Shown: positions 41,301 to 52,291, counted from the stretch's first letter. The stretch is DNA of 64,000 nt from Apostichopus japonicus (GCF_037975245.1 NC_092567.1:8122714-8186713), one strand, 5' to 3'. The notes: generated by a model not told the origin, from the sequence alone. A program made the numbers and translations.

Positions 41301-42326
41301 GGAGTAAACTGGTCATTTTAACACCCTAAGAATGCTGCACCCTTCACCATCTCTTGAACTCTAACCTTTCTATTGCATAATCACATGAGTCAATGTCCAA
41401 TTTGATTAGGCTCCTACATTTGTGAATACTTAAGAAAAGCTCATAATGAGATTTGAGTGACCTGGATATGGTTCTGTAACGATTACATTAATTTTGAAAG
41501 GGATTGTCGAACTTCCATAATGATGATAATTTTAAACGTTGCAATTTAATTGAAAATGGCTACTCAGCTAGACGGGATCAGCTTATAAACAGGACATTTC
41601 CCTGCATCGCACTAATGTGTGATAGTACATTGGGATGCATTGATTGAGTCATCGTGATATCAAGGGGAAATCCCCTGAGTAGGTCATTTGATGGTTACCA
41701 GCTGCAGGGAAGAGTATGGGGTGTGGCGATAAGTGAACTGATTCTTGTACAGTAATCCTGTTTTACACATAAACCTTTTATATAGATTGGGAAAGGATTA
41801 TATCCTCGTGCTGTGAGTCAATATGGGTTGACATATGTTATTCATTTTGTTATTTAAATACTTATTTCCAATATTTCAAGCAAACAGTAGAACGTTTTTA
41901 TAGAATTCAATCTTCACAAATCCTTTCGAGCATGGAATCAGAGCGACCACATCATAGGTGACCATGGTTTCATGGATTAAGCCTTCATGTGTATATCATG
42001 TTCAGTAACAAAATATTCGCAAGACGTACTCTTTAGGAATACTTAAAGTAATAACTGAAATAATAATAATAATGAACAGGACAACAATTTCCAAGACATT
42101 TAAAAACATTCAAAGTTTAATGTAAAATGACTCGATTTATCTGAAATAACACTTTTAATATGGATGCATATGATGATTTACAACATTTAACTATATATTG
42201 CATTGTCTTTGTTTCTGTGTTATCTTATACATATTCATTACTTATACTTTTCCTCTTGATTAGGGATTCGATGAGGAGAGTTACCAGTTTACCTTGACGA
42301 GATTCAACCGGGCAAGGCTCAAGTAA
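17187..42326 (+). CDS. 3' part of an LRR-containing, NLR-like gene (five exons, joined)
   Basis: Five segments with GT/AG borders join in one open frame: 17187-17395, 23571-23647, 31104-31159, 37714-37749 and 42264-42326. The phases at the four junctions (2, 1, 0, 0) all fit, giving about 146 codons that end at TAA 42324-42326. The N-terminal part has the alternating Leu pattern of ribonuclease-inhibitor-type leucine-rich repeats, with motifs such as LQALWIYDF, LTNEELAAIL and CTSLKDLKFI. After the repeat comes a non-repeat tail with NLQTGQWQ and an acidic run, then QFTLTRFNRARLK. Such LRRs sense ligands or hold the receptor inactive in cytosolic NACHT-LRR proteins, which are greatly expanded in some echinoderms. 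The NACHT and effector domains are not seen here, so the NLR label is an inference from LRR style. It could be another LRR protein. Confidence 0.6.
17396..23570 (+). other. Intron between LRR exons 1 and 2
   Basis: About 6.2 kb of AT-rich sequence with C tracts near 18511, 18700 and 19079. A degenerate tandem duplication of about 130 bp lies near 21220-21480. No supported gene was seen inside it. Confidence 0.5.
21220..21480. repeat. Two diverged tandem units of about 130 bp
   Basis: The two units share, in order: CTGAAAAAC, ACATGAT, a GATGGAAATC or GTAGAAATC block, GGATAC, TACATGG or TACTTGG, ATGGATT or GTGGATT, and GA(A)TACAAGA. Each is followed by an AGGTCAAA-type segment. The homology is clear but low, which suggests an old duplication or a fragment of a larger repeat family. 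Confidence 0.45.
23571..23647 (+). CDS. LRR exon 2
   Basis: This 77-nt exon has acceptor CTTCTATCCATAG and donor AAAG|GTATTG. After the shared Lys codon it reads FISYDLPDTIPVGSIPSSLK and PRNVK, and it leaves one base. The pattern reads as the end of an LRR turn followed by a loop. The donor is weaker than that of the first exon. Confidence 0.6.
23955..24331. mobile_element. hAT-type non-autonomous DNA transposon, 377 bp
   Basis: The ends are inverted (CAAGGGCGTAGGAA at the left; TTCCTACTCCACTG at the right). The same 8-bp sequence CTATAAGA lies directly outside both ends, at 23947-23954 and 24332-24339. Eight-base target duplications are the hallmark of the hAT superfamily. The interior has poly-G/C tracts and no transposase frame, so the element depends on a transposase in trans. 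A truncated relative is at 15373. Confidence 0.85.
27215..27540. repeat. Tandem repeat of about 140 bp, roughly 2.3 copies
   Basis: Units share GACTACATGGTAGCC (third copy GACCACATGCTATAGCC), a segment on CATCTAGCCTA, GTTAGCTGG followed by AATAAA or ACTAAA, and ACTTTCATTATTGCCGCTATC. No coding capacity is retained. Confidence 0.6.
27939..28045. repeat. Short array built on the GGGTACCC palindrome
   Basis: Two nearly perfect 28-30-bp units carry CGGGTACCCGTTTGTGTGTT with TTCGATACGG or TTCGATCCGG spacers. Two diverged units follow, each again centred on GGGTACC. The minus-strand frame over it repeats KTHKRVPV. Confidence 0.7.
29602..30445. mobile_element. hAT-type non-autonomous element, about 844 bp
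   Basis: The left end CAGGGACGTAGCCAGGA matches the inverse of the right end TCCTGGTTACGTCACTG at 14 of 17 positions. Flanking 8-mers GGTTATGA (29594-29601) and GGTGATGA (30446-30453) differ by one base, as expected for an aged target duplication. The interior near 30301-30400 shares blocks (CACCAAATCGCATCTAAGG, GGGGTGTCCCCCTCCCCTTA) with the 23955 element. No transposase frame is present. Confidence 0.7.
30738..30960. repeat. Degenerate tandem repeat, unit about 48 bp
   Basis: Repeats of the pattern AAACTGATCGGT(A/T)AT...GAGATGATAATGATAGT recur about four to five times with substitutions. They are AT-rich and non-coding. Confidence 0.5.
31104..31159 (+). CDS. LRR gene exon 3
   Basis: This 56-nt exon has acceptor CATTTTATTCATCAG and donor CAG|GTAAGA. 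Two bases complete a Val codon with the preceding exon, then 18 codons read WNSSSIDRRLNLQTGQWQ. It ends at a codon boundary. N-S-S is a formal glycosylation sequon but would be irrelevant in a cytosolic protein. Confidence 0.6.
32310..32694 (-). mobile_element. tRNA-derived SINE, copy 2 (reverse orientation)
   Basis: This is the reverse complement of the SINE at 3644. The A-box region reads TGGTCAAGTGGTTAAAGGCA, but the B-box is altered (GGTTAGAGTCC instead of GGTTCGAGCCC). The head is at the high-coordinate end, followed by a G9 run outside. The frame at 32419-32649 is a shadow of the SINE. Confidence 0.85.
33060..34290. repeat. Intronic direct duplication, unit 1
   Basis: It shares a collinear series of blocks with 35140-36700: AACAGTCCGTTTA, TAAAGCTGCAT, ATATGTTGT, a TTATCGTTTAACC block, ACCAGCAGATTGTAGCAAAA, GTGTGGGTCCAAG and ATACCATGGCAA. 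Identity is high only within the blocks, so the event is old. Confidence 0.65.
35140..36700. repeat. Intronic direct duplication, unit 2
   Basis: This is the partner of 33060-34290, with extra sequence between the ACCAGCAGATTG block (35588) and the GTGTGGGTCCAAG block (36650). The block order is mostly retained; the CCATGG block falls before the GTGTGGGTCCAAG block here, so a rearrangement is possible. No exon is found in either unit. Confidence 0.6.
37424..37467. repeat. Two 20-bp tandem units with CRE palindromes
   Basis: TGACGTCACTCAGTGTTTGA is repeated directly, at 37424 and again at 37444, placing two TGACGTCA palindromes 20 bp apart. TGACGTCA is the CREB/ATF consensus. It lies about 270 bp before LRR exon 4, inside an intron. 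Confidence 0.6.
37714..37749 (+). CDS. LRR gene exon 4 (36 nt)
   Basis: A micro-exon of 12 codons (ACDENGNLPGEE) lies between acceptor CTCTTCCTTTCAG and donor GAG|GTAAGA. Both borders match consensus well and the exon is in phase 0 at both ends, so it could be skipped without a frameshift. Confidence 0.55.
37750..42263 (+). other. Intron between LRR exon 4 and the terminal exon
   Basis: About 4.5 kb. It contains an (AT)n run near 38972 and a CT-rich microsatellite (CCCATCTCTC units) at about 40360-40420. An antisense exon-like segment lies at 39468-39553. No other gene was seen. Confidence 0.45.
39468..39553 (-). CDS. Exon-like antisense segment, unknown protein
   Basis: On the minus strand a pyrimidine-rich acceptor (CCTCCCTCCCACAG) precedes 39553 and a consensus donor ATG|GTGAGT follows 39468. 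The 86 nt between are open in the frame reading LKQWNYETLVICLPEEILHH, then ANLSVACM. The LPEEIL stretch is reminiscent of the start of an F-box, but the match is too short to call. It needs one base from an upstream exon and ends at a codon boundary. It lies antisense inside an intron of the LRR gene. No phase-compatible partner was proven, so it may be a chance open segment. Confidence 0.3.
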
Positions 42327-42328
42327 CT
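42264..42328 (+). CDS. LRR gene terminal coding exon and start of 3'UTR
   Basis: After acceptor TCCTCTTGATTAG, 20 codons read GFDEESYQFTLTRFNRARLK and stop at TAA 42324-42326. A donor-like ACT|GTAAGT follows two bases later. That suggests the 3'UTR is itself interrupted by an intron. Confidence 0.55.
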
Positions 42329-42577
42329 GTAAGTCAATACAGCTGAATACTCTCTACCTTATTATTTAACATTGTATTTGTTAACAGTGATTGTCTGCTA
42401 TTTTTAATGGTAAAATTTTAATATATTAAAACGAATCTCCACCCTTAACCATAATTTGTATTCCTATGTTTGTGATTATCTATTTTTTTTTTCTGGCCAC
42501 TAATATCATTTGCTTCAACTTGAATTGGTTTTATTATATATTTCATTAACATAACTGATCCCTGATTATTTGTATAG

Positions 42578-43160
42578 AAATGAGTGATAAGTTCCTTCCA
42601 TTAACATATCGTTCGTTTGTTTCCCGTGTGGCGGTGTTTTGTTTAGCTGCCATGGTGAGTTAAATTACTTGTTGGCTCATGGTATTGTTGGCGCTTTCTC
42701 GGGGGGAGCGGGTTGCCTAGGATCACTTTCCCATTATTCTACTAATAAATATGCTATTCGACCCATTTATTATGATAACAATATGACCTAATATATATCA
42801 TTTTATTTTTACATTACAGCTCAATGCAAGATGTATATTCATCTGGCGATGCCTATCATCAGCAGGAATGTGACGTCATTCACTCAATCCTCAAAACGAT
42901 GGCAGTAATTTCAGTGAGGAAGGATCTAATAAAGATTTAGGTTGTAACCTGTTAATATCTCCAAAATACTACAAACAGCGCCAGATAGAGCTCCAGTATA
43001 ATACACGTGGAACTAGTCTAGTATGATTGTGACGTCACCAAATGCTTATATTCTCAAGACAATGGCATGGTGACTTCGTAAACATTGTAACTTTAACATT
43101 CATTGTGAATGGATCTTGTAGAGATATTAATTTGTAAAATAATATTAATAAATACACATC
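42578..43160 (+). other. Probable spliced 3'UTR of the LRR gene with poly(A) signals
   Basis: A segment at 42578-42654 has acceptor TTTGTATAG and donor CATG|GTGAGT. The next acceptor, TTTTACATTACAG, precedes 42820. AATAAA motifs occur at 42928-42933 and near 43148. The two segments joined contain an open frame of 43 codons from ATG at 42580, which I treat as incidental. The TGACGTCA palindrome occurs twice here, at 42871 and 43030. Confidence 0.4.
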
Positions 43161-46100
43161 CAAGAAATAAGTAAAATTTGAAAGATTACTGTTCAATTTA
43201 CATTTTGTTTAAACGGTTACTTTATTCGGAATTTCAGTCTTTAAATGTTGTAGTACAAAAAAAAGAGTGTTATTAATGTTTCTTCAGCTTTTCTTTTTTG
43301 GTAAGATAAATGTCTGGAAAACTCCTTTAATGCTAAATTGATGATGACGTCGGCCCCTTAGTACATGCCTTAATATTCATGTCAATAATGTGATTTATAT
43401 ATTTGAATTACTCAACAAAATCAAGTTTTGTAATTTCGTTCTTACACCAAATTTAAATGATTTCAACAACATTTGTCCGTGTAGAATTTGTACTTCAATG
43501 TTAGCATGTTATTTGAGGACATAGAAGTCTCTCATCCCATTATGTTTTGTGTTGTATTAGATGAACTGACATAACTGTCTCCGTATTATATTATATAGAC
43601 CAGTTACCTTTAACTCAGCTGTTCAAAGTAACTTGTCTAAAAATTAAACAAAATGTTATAGCAAAAGCAACCTAGACTGAATGTAAGTGGTCTACGACAT
43701 AACAACATTAATGTTGTGCTTAAAGTCATCATTTAATATGCTTCATATTCAACAACTTAGTTTTGTGCGCTAAAGTGTACAAATGTAACCTTTTATGTAC
43801 TGGAATCCAGGTTGCTGTCGTTCGGGGACTACAGGGGTAGGCGATGGGGAGATACATGTTATCCTTTGACCATTTCTGAATATGATGTATATGCTTCACT
43901 GATCACGATCTATCTTATATTGAGAGACAGCGCCCTCATTTTCGCCAACTACTTAAAAAGTATGATGACGTCATTGTTTATCAAGTTGAAGAAACAATTA
44001 ACAAGTTGAAGAAACAATTAACAAATTGAATACTTATGGCTTTTGAATTTAGCTTAATGAAATTTAAAACAAAAAGATAAAAGCGAAGTACATCTTAGAA
44101 AAAATGAGTTACTATGATAATCTCTTCCACGATATTACCCACCTTTCAGACCGGGTTATCCACAGATAGCGTACATAATTTAAATTTATTGCTAGGCTTT
44201 TTTTTATATTCGGAGTAGGGGGTGGGGTGTTTAGTAGATTCCTACCCCATCCTATCAAGAGATTAGGTTATCTTTGTAAACTGAACTCCAATCAAAGATT
44301 CGATACATTGTATGACCATACAGGCTACTTAGTATTGTAAAGTGTACAACAAGTCAATCCTTACGTATTATTACCTACATTACTGTTCACATTTACTTTC
44401 TCTCCTAACTCTAAATGTGTTTGCTCTTCAAGCCAACATCAAATTACTAAGAACCAATCAAGGTTCTAATGACGTCATCCATCAACCACTACGTCATCGG
44501 CATATGAGACTATACATCCCTATCTTATTATTTGTGTGTATGCAGGATGGGGGGGGGGGTAGTGTAGGAGGGGATAAATGACGTACCCTCTACATTGGTG
44601 ACCAAGTAATTGTATATATTAGTCATTTACGCCACCACCAGCACGCTTATTGTATAATGGGAATTAAACTGTAATGTGCATTATCTTTTAATTTTCTTTT
44701 CCCCACATTATGTAACAAAGTCTTTGTTACTTGCGTACCTGAAGAAAAAGGTTTCACTTACTCTTGTGTCCCTGGTCAAGTATTGCTGGTGACCTGCTCT
44801 CAGCCTACATGCACTCCTCCAGTGCAGGGTATAATACCCTTCATTGATCTATATGATCAATCCCAACTCCAGACCCCTATCTTCGATCCCCACCCCACCC
44901 CATTCCCCGACAAGCACTTTACTACTTAGAACATAAATAAACCCCTAATTATGTTAATACTTCTAAAATTATTTGAAGCAGACATGTTTGGAATGCTTTG
45001 GATACAATCTGTACATACTGTATCCACATACACTCAGTAACTAGGATTGCGTGATTCAACCTTTCTGTGGTTTTCTTCGTTCCTACTTTTACTAATTTTG
45101 ATTTAAACTGTGACGTATCGGTTACGTAATGTCCTAAATCTTACACGAGTAGAGTCACAATAACTGTGTCAATGTAAAGACTAAATGACATACATTGGTT
45201 ATCTACAATGCCACTGTGTTATTAAAATATATCTACGAGGTGATATTAATTAATATCTGTGATATGTTTGTTCTAAGCCAGCATTTCTTCATTTCTTTCT
45301 GTTCCAATGTTTTATCGTTCTTAACATGAAGACAATAGGATGACGTGACAAATCTTAAAAGGATAGCTCAGGGGAAAATTTATTTGACTAATCATATAAT
45401 AAGCATCCAATTCCTACCTTACATTTTCGAGATATCGATAGCTTAAATTGTCACAATTTGTAATAATATAAGTGAACTTGAAGCAAACAGGTGTTACGTC
45501 ATAGTTACAGCACACTGATAGCAAATGTTCTGTTTATTCCTATGTTTAATTTTCTTGATATGACATTGGATTGTATAGGGTTACAACTTTGCTTTTGGGG
45601 ATTTGAAGATATTAATACCCAAATGACTGTAGTATATTCATATTTTATTGAATCCTCATTTTGAAAAAGAAATACTGGATGTAAATTTCCAACGGAGTAA
45701 TGGATACTTTTCATACTTGCTTTATGTAGATTTTTTTTGTAGTAAGATAGGTGTGCGCTGTTGTTCTTGCGTTGACCTTATGAATAATAATGAGATTATT
45801 GGATCAAACCTAAGGATGTTTACATTAAAATAACTCCGCAACCTGAATTCAGATTGTAGCCAGACTTGGTATACAGTTGTTGGTTAATAGCTGGTACATG
45901 TAGGCAACAAATTCCAGGCACATTTTTACGCTGACAGGGCCCAACTTTTATTACCACCCCACATGCATTTTTGGACACATTCTTTGGGCCTGAATTTATG
46001 AAGCCCAATATTTGTGGAACCATTTCAGCGCAAAATTTTGTTGGGCCCATTTTTTTGTGAGGTGCCAATAATTAAAACTTGCAAATAATTCCAAAACCTT

Positions 46101-46537
46101 AAATCAGATCATATCTAAACTTGGAATATAATTTTGGTTAACAGCGGGTACATGTTGGCATAAATATAATGATATTTGGGTGATGGTTACTACACTTTAT
46201 TATTCTACTATACAAGTAACCATATTGACTGTTGGACTCTTGTTAGTATTTTATCGTCTTTATTTACCTTCCGTTGTTATTATAGTCCTCAATAAAGCCT
46301 TGTCTGTTAAGACCATATACGATCATGTGAGCTTACATAATTAAACCATATTGAATATGATCATAACGCTGATAATTTTCTGTACATTAAGTAAACATTA
46401 ATACAATGGTATGCTCTCTGTGTTTCATTTTTAATTTTTATTATTTCCTTTTTTTCATTTTAATGAATCTTTTAAAGTGTAAATTTGTTTGTGAGACTCA
46501 AGGAGAATCAAACCCAACAATCATTTTAATAGTATTT
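43161..46537. other. Intergenic stretch downstream of the LRR gene
   Basis: No supported gene. It contains a perfect 20-bp tandem (AAGTTGAAGAAACAATTAAC twice, then a partial third) at about 43983-44030 and a G10 tract near 44549. Two related segments near 45835 and 46070 share a GGTTAA(T)AGC(T/G)GGTACATGT block. The frame at 45820-46068 overlaps that repeat. Confidence 0.45.
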
Positions 46538-46932
46538 GTTAGGTAAACTATCGATCATTGTAATATTATGTGATACGTTAGCTATTGATCATATTTACTA
46601 TGATGTGATAGGTAAACTATCGATCATATTTACTATTATGTGATAGCTAAGCTATTGATCACTATCATAGTATTTAATAGGTAAGCTCTCGATCCTTTTA
46701 ATATTATGTGATAGGTAAGCTATCGATCATTTTAAAATTATGTGACAGGAAAGCTATGGATCATATTTAATATTACATGATGGGTAGGCTATCGATCATT
46801 GTACTATCATGTGATAGGTAAGCTATCTATCATTGTAATATCATGTGATAGATAAGCTATCGATCATTTTAATATTACGTGATAGGTAAGCTATCGATCA
46901 TATTTACTATTATATTATAGGTAAGCTATCGT
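46538..46932. repeat. Minisatellite, unit about 45 bp, with ATCGAT cores
   Basis: About nine units follow the consensus GATAGGTAAGCTATCGATCAT followed by TTTAATATTATGT or a close variant. The repeated AGCTATCGAT core is near-palindromic. Units drift in length by a few bases, and no frame is maintained. Confidence 0.85.
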
Positions 46933-49900
46933 CGAGTAAGTCACTTTAGGTCTCTAACGCATGAACAAAAAAACATATTTGACTTTGGAGGTATCGATTC
47001 TTGAATTATTGTTAAGATAAAAGACTCGTTTATTCGAATAAGTTTTAATTTTTTTTCATTTTGTCTTCAATAATAGCTTCATTAACAGTCTCTTTTTATA
47101 AGGTTTATAAGCAGACCGTTAAACAGTTATTGTTTTATCATTACATAATTTTGGCGTAGTAAAGCTGATAATTTATTTATAAATCAAGTAATTCTTAAAT
47201 GAAAATATCGTCTCTGTATAGTATATACTTCTAATTCTGTTCTTTCATTGCTATTTTAATGCGTCTTATAAATGATTCTACTGGTTTCATTTTAATTCAG
47301 ATCTTCTTTATTTCTTTAAATTCCGATATTTTTCTTCGATTTAGAACAATTATAAGACTAACTAATACTTGCTCTAATTATTGTTATATTTAGTCATTAA
47401 TTGTTGGATTGCATTCTACTTCATCCATTTATTAATTTTACTTTCTTTCAAGATTTAGTTGCTTTATTTCGTTCCTCCTTTTTCTATGTTATGAATTAAT
47501 CTGTGATATTACTCACGCGTAATCCAGCGAATATTAAAAGAACATTGTGACTGTTATCATAGTAACAATGACTGGCTGTCTACCGTTATACCATTGAATG
47601 TGTTATTCAAAATTACACTGAAACATTGTCTTAGACATTAAGTATAACAATGACATGTTTTGTTTTTTAATCTAGTTTTTTGTTCCATTATTATGATCTA
47701 TAAAGGTGTTTCTTTGAAGACAATAGGAACACGTGACTGACGTATTATAGAAAGATTTTAACATGATAGCAACGGAGATAATGTTCTGTATATTTAAGAT
47801 GAACCTTATATGCAATGATCTGCTCTCCATACATATCTTTCATTCTTCTTGTATCGTTATTTTGCTACTTGTTATTAATGATGCTGCCTTATGATTAATG
47901 ATCTCTTCATTGTGATTCAGTTTTTTGTCGTATTTGCTTTAACCCAATTGGATGTTATGAAGCCATGACGTTTATCACTAAACTCAAGCCATGTAACGCA
48001 AAACCGAATATATTTACATAACTACACAGAGAGATTAACATATACATATGGAAGAAATCACTGCGTTGCGGTATCTGTTTATGATATTACATATTTCCAA
48101 GGATATGTTTATCCCATTATTTTATAATTGTTCTTGGTATTTTCCGTATTTCTGCATGAAAGTACAAATATACAATGCTTGCAACAAACACACTTGTTCC
48201 CTTTAAGGCGATCCCGGTCTCTCATTGTAATACAATCACAACCGATAAATCCCGTTTATCTGTTACAATATCATAAGTTCGTATATTAGAATCTTGTAAT
48301 GAAATTATTGATATGTATTGATACTGTCATGTCAATGGAAGCAATAAAAGAAAATTAATCAGATAAATATTGTCAACATTGTTATCTCTGTGTAACACAT
48401 AGTCTATGGGCTAACTTGTAATTTCAACGTCGTGTGTGCCTTTTGAAAGATTCTAAGCGTCCAACGTATTACAAATATTCAAAAGCGTATCATAAAATGA
48501 TCGTAAAGTATATTGCTCAATGTGGCATCTGGTGACCATTATATGATTTTATAGCGTATTTTGGGAAATATCTGAATCATCTTCAGGCAAGAATTTTAAC
48601 GGTTTCCATTTTCCTTGTTTCTGTTCTTAAAGAATGTATTTCACTCCTCGTCCCCATACGAGGATCTCTCCTTGTCAACATATATTGTGTTGATCATTGA
48701 CGTCTCTGCACGCATGGGGCCGGGTGGGGGGGGGGGATGTTCCTTGCGGATTCCCTCCATTGTATTAACCTTAAATTGAGATGAAATTCCTCATTGAATC
48801 TCATTTGGTAAATTAAAGATGAGTTAATAAACTGGTATATCAATGGTACCATTACCCATGGCCTCTATATTCTTACTGGATTCATTTCTCCCGTACAATG
48901 TCCTTTCCCTTCCCCGTTGGTCCTCAACTACACTGGATACCACGTATGTCTGTTTCTGTGTATTGATAACGTCATAATGCTTATCAATATATGCTAACAT
49001 GTTAATTAATACATCGTTGACAATATCTTTTTCTATTTTACTTATTATTTTATGTCGTGAATTTGAAGGTTTGCTTCAAAGACTTGTTTTCAGAATAGAG
49101 TTCAATCCTTTCTTGTTGTCACTCTCTTGGACTCAGTTTCTTAAGGTCGTAACATTGACCTATATTGATGTCTGGCAGTAAAATAAATGGCTTCTTTCAC
49201 CCTTCATAGAGTGATTTTGTGGTCTTGCAGTACAAGAGATATATCGTCTCGTTAACACCGCCGTCTATGGTATACCGCCAGCTGACAGATTGTGGAAATT
49301 CATCCCAAGCCAAAATTGTTGTATCAAATTGATACAAATTTCAAGGATAGGGTAATGATTGTTCCTTGTTATACGTGTTTATAATTATTAAATTAATAAA
49401 CAAATCAAACAGAACACCCATCAAAGTACGAAATGTAAGTCGGTGCTGGTGGCTGGAAATCTGGACACACTAGCATATATGACGCCATGATCAATTGTTG
49501 GGGCGTAAGATATGCATCACCACTCACGGTATATCATGACAAGACTGGACTGGAGGTGGAGGTGGGCGGGGGGGGGGGGGGTGAGTTTGGCGTGGACAAG
49601 GTACATTGTACTGAGGTCACATGTGGTTCTATATCTTACCAAGAACATTGTCTTGCTAAAGTCAAGTATAAATGAAGCAAATTTGACTTATATTTTGCCG
49701 GAAGTCATTGTTTTCCAAGATGAATATATTACGGTAAACGACAGTCGATCCATTTCAAGAGTGAAGCAGGACCGGGATGAGTGTGGAAGACTAATGTGAC
49801 CGGAACGATGGTAAAACCTGATCATGTGACACTTAAAGTACAACATTTTTGTGGGTAAATCTGTAATTCTTCATCTCCCCCGACCAAGCCATGTAATGTT

Positions 49901-50150
49901 AACTCCTATATAATATTGTCAATATATCCAACCATGTGAATGTGGCCGTACAACTGCCGATAAGAAATAAACGTTTTGGACTAATACTACACGATAAAAT
50001 ACATTTGTGTTATCTAACACACAAATGCAATGCCTTCGCTCTGCATACATTGTTACACTGATTAATGGTATCTTAATTTACCTAAACTTACTCTGAAGCA
50101 AACGTTACTTTACACATCAGCGATGAAAAGGCATTTTCCTCTGTTTGTTA
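46933..50150. other. AT-rich stretch, no supported gene
   Basis: G tracts occur near 48727 and 49567. The overlapping frames at 49487-49675 and 49512-49799 include a poly-Gly or Gly/Trp run from the G14 tract and no domain. Confidence 0.45.
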
Positions 50151-50158
50151 ACTTTAAT

Positions 50159-51856
50159 CAGTGGCGGAGAAACAGGGGGGGGGGGGGGGTTGGGGGGTTT
50201 TAACCCCCCACTTTTTGCAGAGGGGGGCTGGCCCACACAATCAACCCCCCTAGTTTTTGCCAGTAATGTTCTGTTATAGCGTATGTTATGTGCTCCAAAT
50301 GGCATAATAAATCAAATTATTAAATTTGAAATTGTTAAAGTCATTTCAACCTTTTACCTGGTAAGCTACATCAACAATTAACGACCGAAAACCGAGTTAG
50401 AATTGACCCATATATTAGTTCTAGCCCCTTTCCCCCACCTTGCGCATTGGAACTTGTAGCTCATAGCGCTAACTTCACCCAACAACAGACATACACAAAA
50501 TAACGTTTTGTTGCTGTTGAATAGCTTTGGAACTGTATACACTTGCCACCTTCAACGAGGTGAAGGAAGGAAAAGAAAAAGAAGAAAGAGAGAAAAGGAG
50601 AAAAGGATGGTGTAGAAAATACGGCAAGAAACGGGAAGAGAAAGAGGAACAGTGACAAAATTATTCGAATTTGTAAAGCAAACAGCAGATATCACATCAT
50701 ATCAGTGAGCATGAAAATGGCGTTCCACGATAAACAGCCTCCAAACCATGGGCGCAGATCCTGGTGAGGACAGCGGGACGCGTCCCCACCAACTTTTTCA
50801 GTAGTGGGGACATGATATACAGTGTCCCCACCAATTTGTCTTGACCAATAGCTGCATTTCAAGTTCCCCTGTATTGAACTTTGGCGCAGTTTGATCCAGC
50901 ATTGTGCAAATGACATGCAGCAGTTCTCATTTTATTGCATTTTATCCACAGTTGTTAAATATAGGACGGAAATCGCATTTGCGGCAGTCTATATTTGTTT
51001 TCTGGGAGAGGACCCCAGACCCATCGTATATACAAAAGTCTACTTGGATTATTTGTCCCCTGATTTTCTTTCTGCAGACGCCCATGTATTTCTCCAACCT
51101 AAATTTCTAAGCCATGAGATCTAAAACTTAAGGAGGTTTAGGAGCATCATTAGGTCTGGGAAGTGTTATTTCCGGCGATCTGGGAGGTATATTTGCCCCA
51201 AAAAATCGTACGCTACGCGCGAACCCATGGTCGCGCTACGCTTAGATAGTGTCATAGAACAGACACGCATTATGGGTATGTTTTGAAGTGAATTTATTCA
51301 CGAGAATTGTGAATTTTCAAATTCTGAACAGTGGGGCTGACGGATATTGTGGGCCGCGATGAAGAATCACCTACAAAACAATGATCCACAGGATATGTGA
51401 TGAAGTCGAACATGATGTGTGACTGGTGACAATCTTCAAAAAGGTTATAGATGAGAAAAAAAACTATTTGGAAAAAACTTGGTTCTCAGGCAAAAGTGGA
51501 AATATGGTTGGTCAGTTTCAAGCCCGAGAAGTGCCATTTCCGGTGATCTGGGGATACCAAAACCAGAAATTTGCTTGTACGCTGCGCGCCAACCAATGGT
51601 GGCGCTACGCTTAGATAGTAATACGCGCCCCCCGGGTTAGAAAATCCTGCATACGCCCCTGGTTAAATGCACCTTTTCAAGGCCTGGGCAGTACCATTCC
51701 CTGCAATCTGGGAGGCAATATTTGCCAAAAAATTCTTGTTCACTTCGCGCCAACTTATGGTGGTGCTCCACTTAGATAGTGAGCCAGCAATTATGACTTT
51801 TTATTTCATCAATGGCCTGCAACCCCCCCACTTCTGACAAGAAATCTCCGCCACTG
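50159..51856. mobile_element. hAT-type non-autonomous DNA transposon, 1.7 kb
   Basis: Terminal inverted repeats CAGTGGCGGAGA (50159-50170) and TCTCCGCCACTG (51845-51856) are perfect over 12 bp. A perfect 8-bp direct duplication ACTTTAAT lies at 50151-50158 and 51857-51864. Inside are a G13 run and a nested-looking repeat beginning CATGGGCGCAGATCC near 50749. Three diverged copies of a module (ATCTGGGAGG...GCGCTACGCTTAGATAGT) start near 51165, 51535 and 51695. No transposase is visible, so movement would need one in trans. Confidence 0.9.
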
Positions 51857-51864
51857 ACTTTAAT

Positions 51865-52291
51865 GTAGCCAATTTCGACTTATCAAGAATGTTACCAAAA
51901 TCTTCAGAGTATTCAAAATTAAATTGCAATTAACAAATTAAGGTATCTTGTTTTATGTCGGTTAATGAGAGTAATTAAGTACATGAAGATTGCAACCTAC
52001 CAGATATTTTTCTTCAGATTACATCCTTTGAAGAACTAAATATGAACTAGAAACATCCAAACTTTAATTTACTGTTTGTTTGAATTATTCCTTACAATTT
52101 TAACGAACAACTTGACTACCTGAAGCAAATAACAGATTTATCAAAATCAACCGAAATATTTGTTTTAAATATACAAATAATAATATATTTAGCCTAAAAC
52201 GGAATAGTCCAATATTACAGACTAACATTCAATCTAAAAAGTGCACTTAATGTATATTAAATTCAACGTGAAACCGTTTCTCTGCACTTAC
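51865..52291. other. AT-rich stretch
   Basis: Nothing recognised beyond the duplicated target site at its left edge. It precedes, on the minus strand, the donor of the exon-like segment at 52292. Confidence 0.4.

Noticed and set aside
44750-44850. Minus-strand exon-like segment with donor GTAAGTG
   Set aside because: The surrounding sequence looks like a dispersed repeat and the acceptor is unconvincing.
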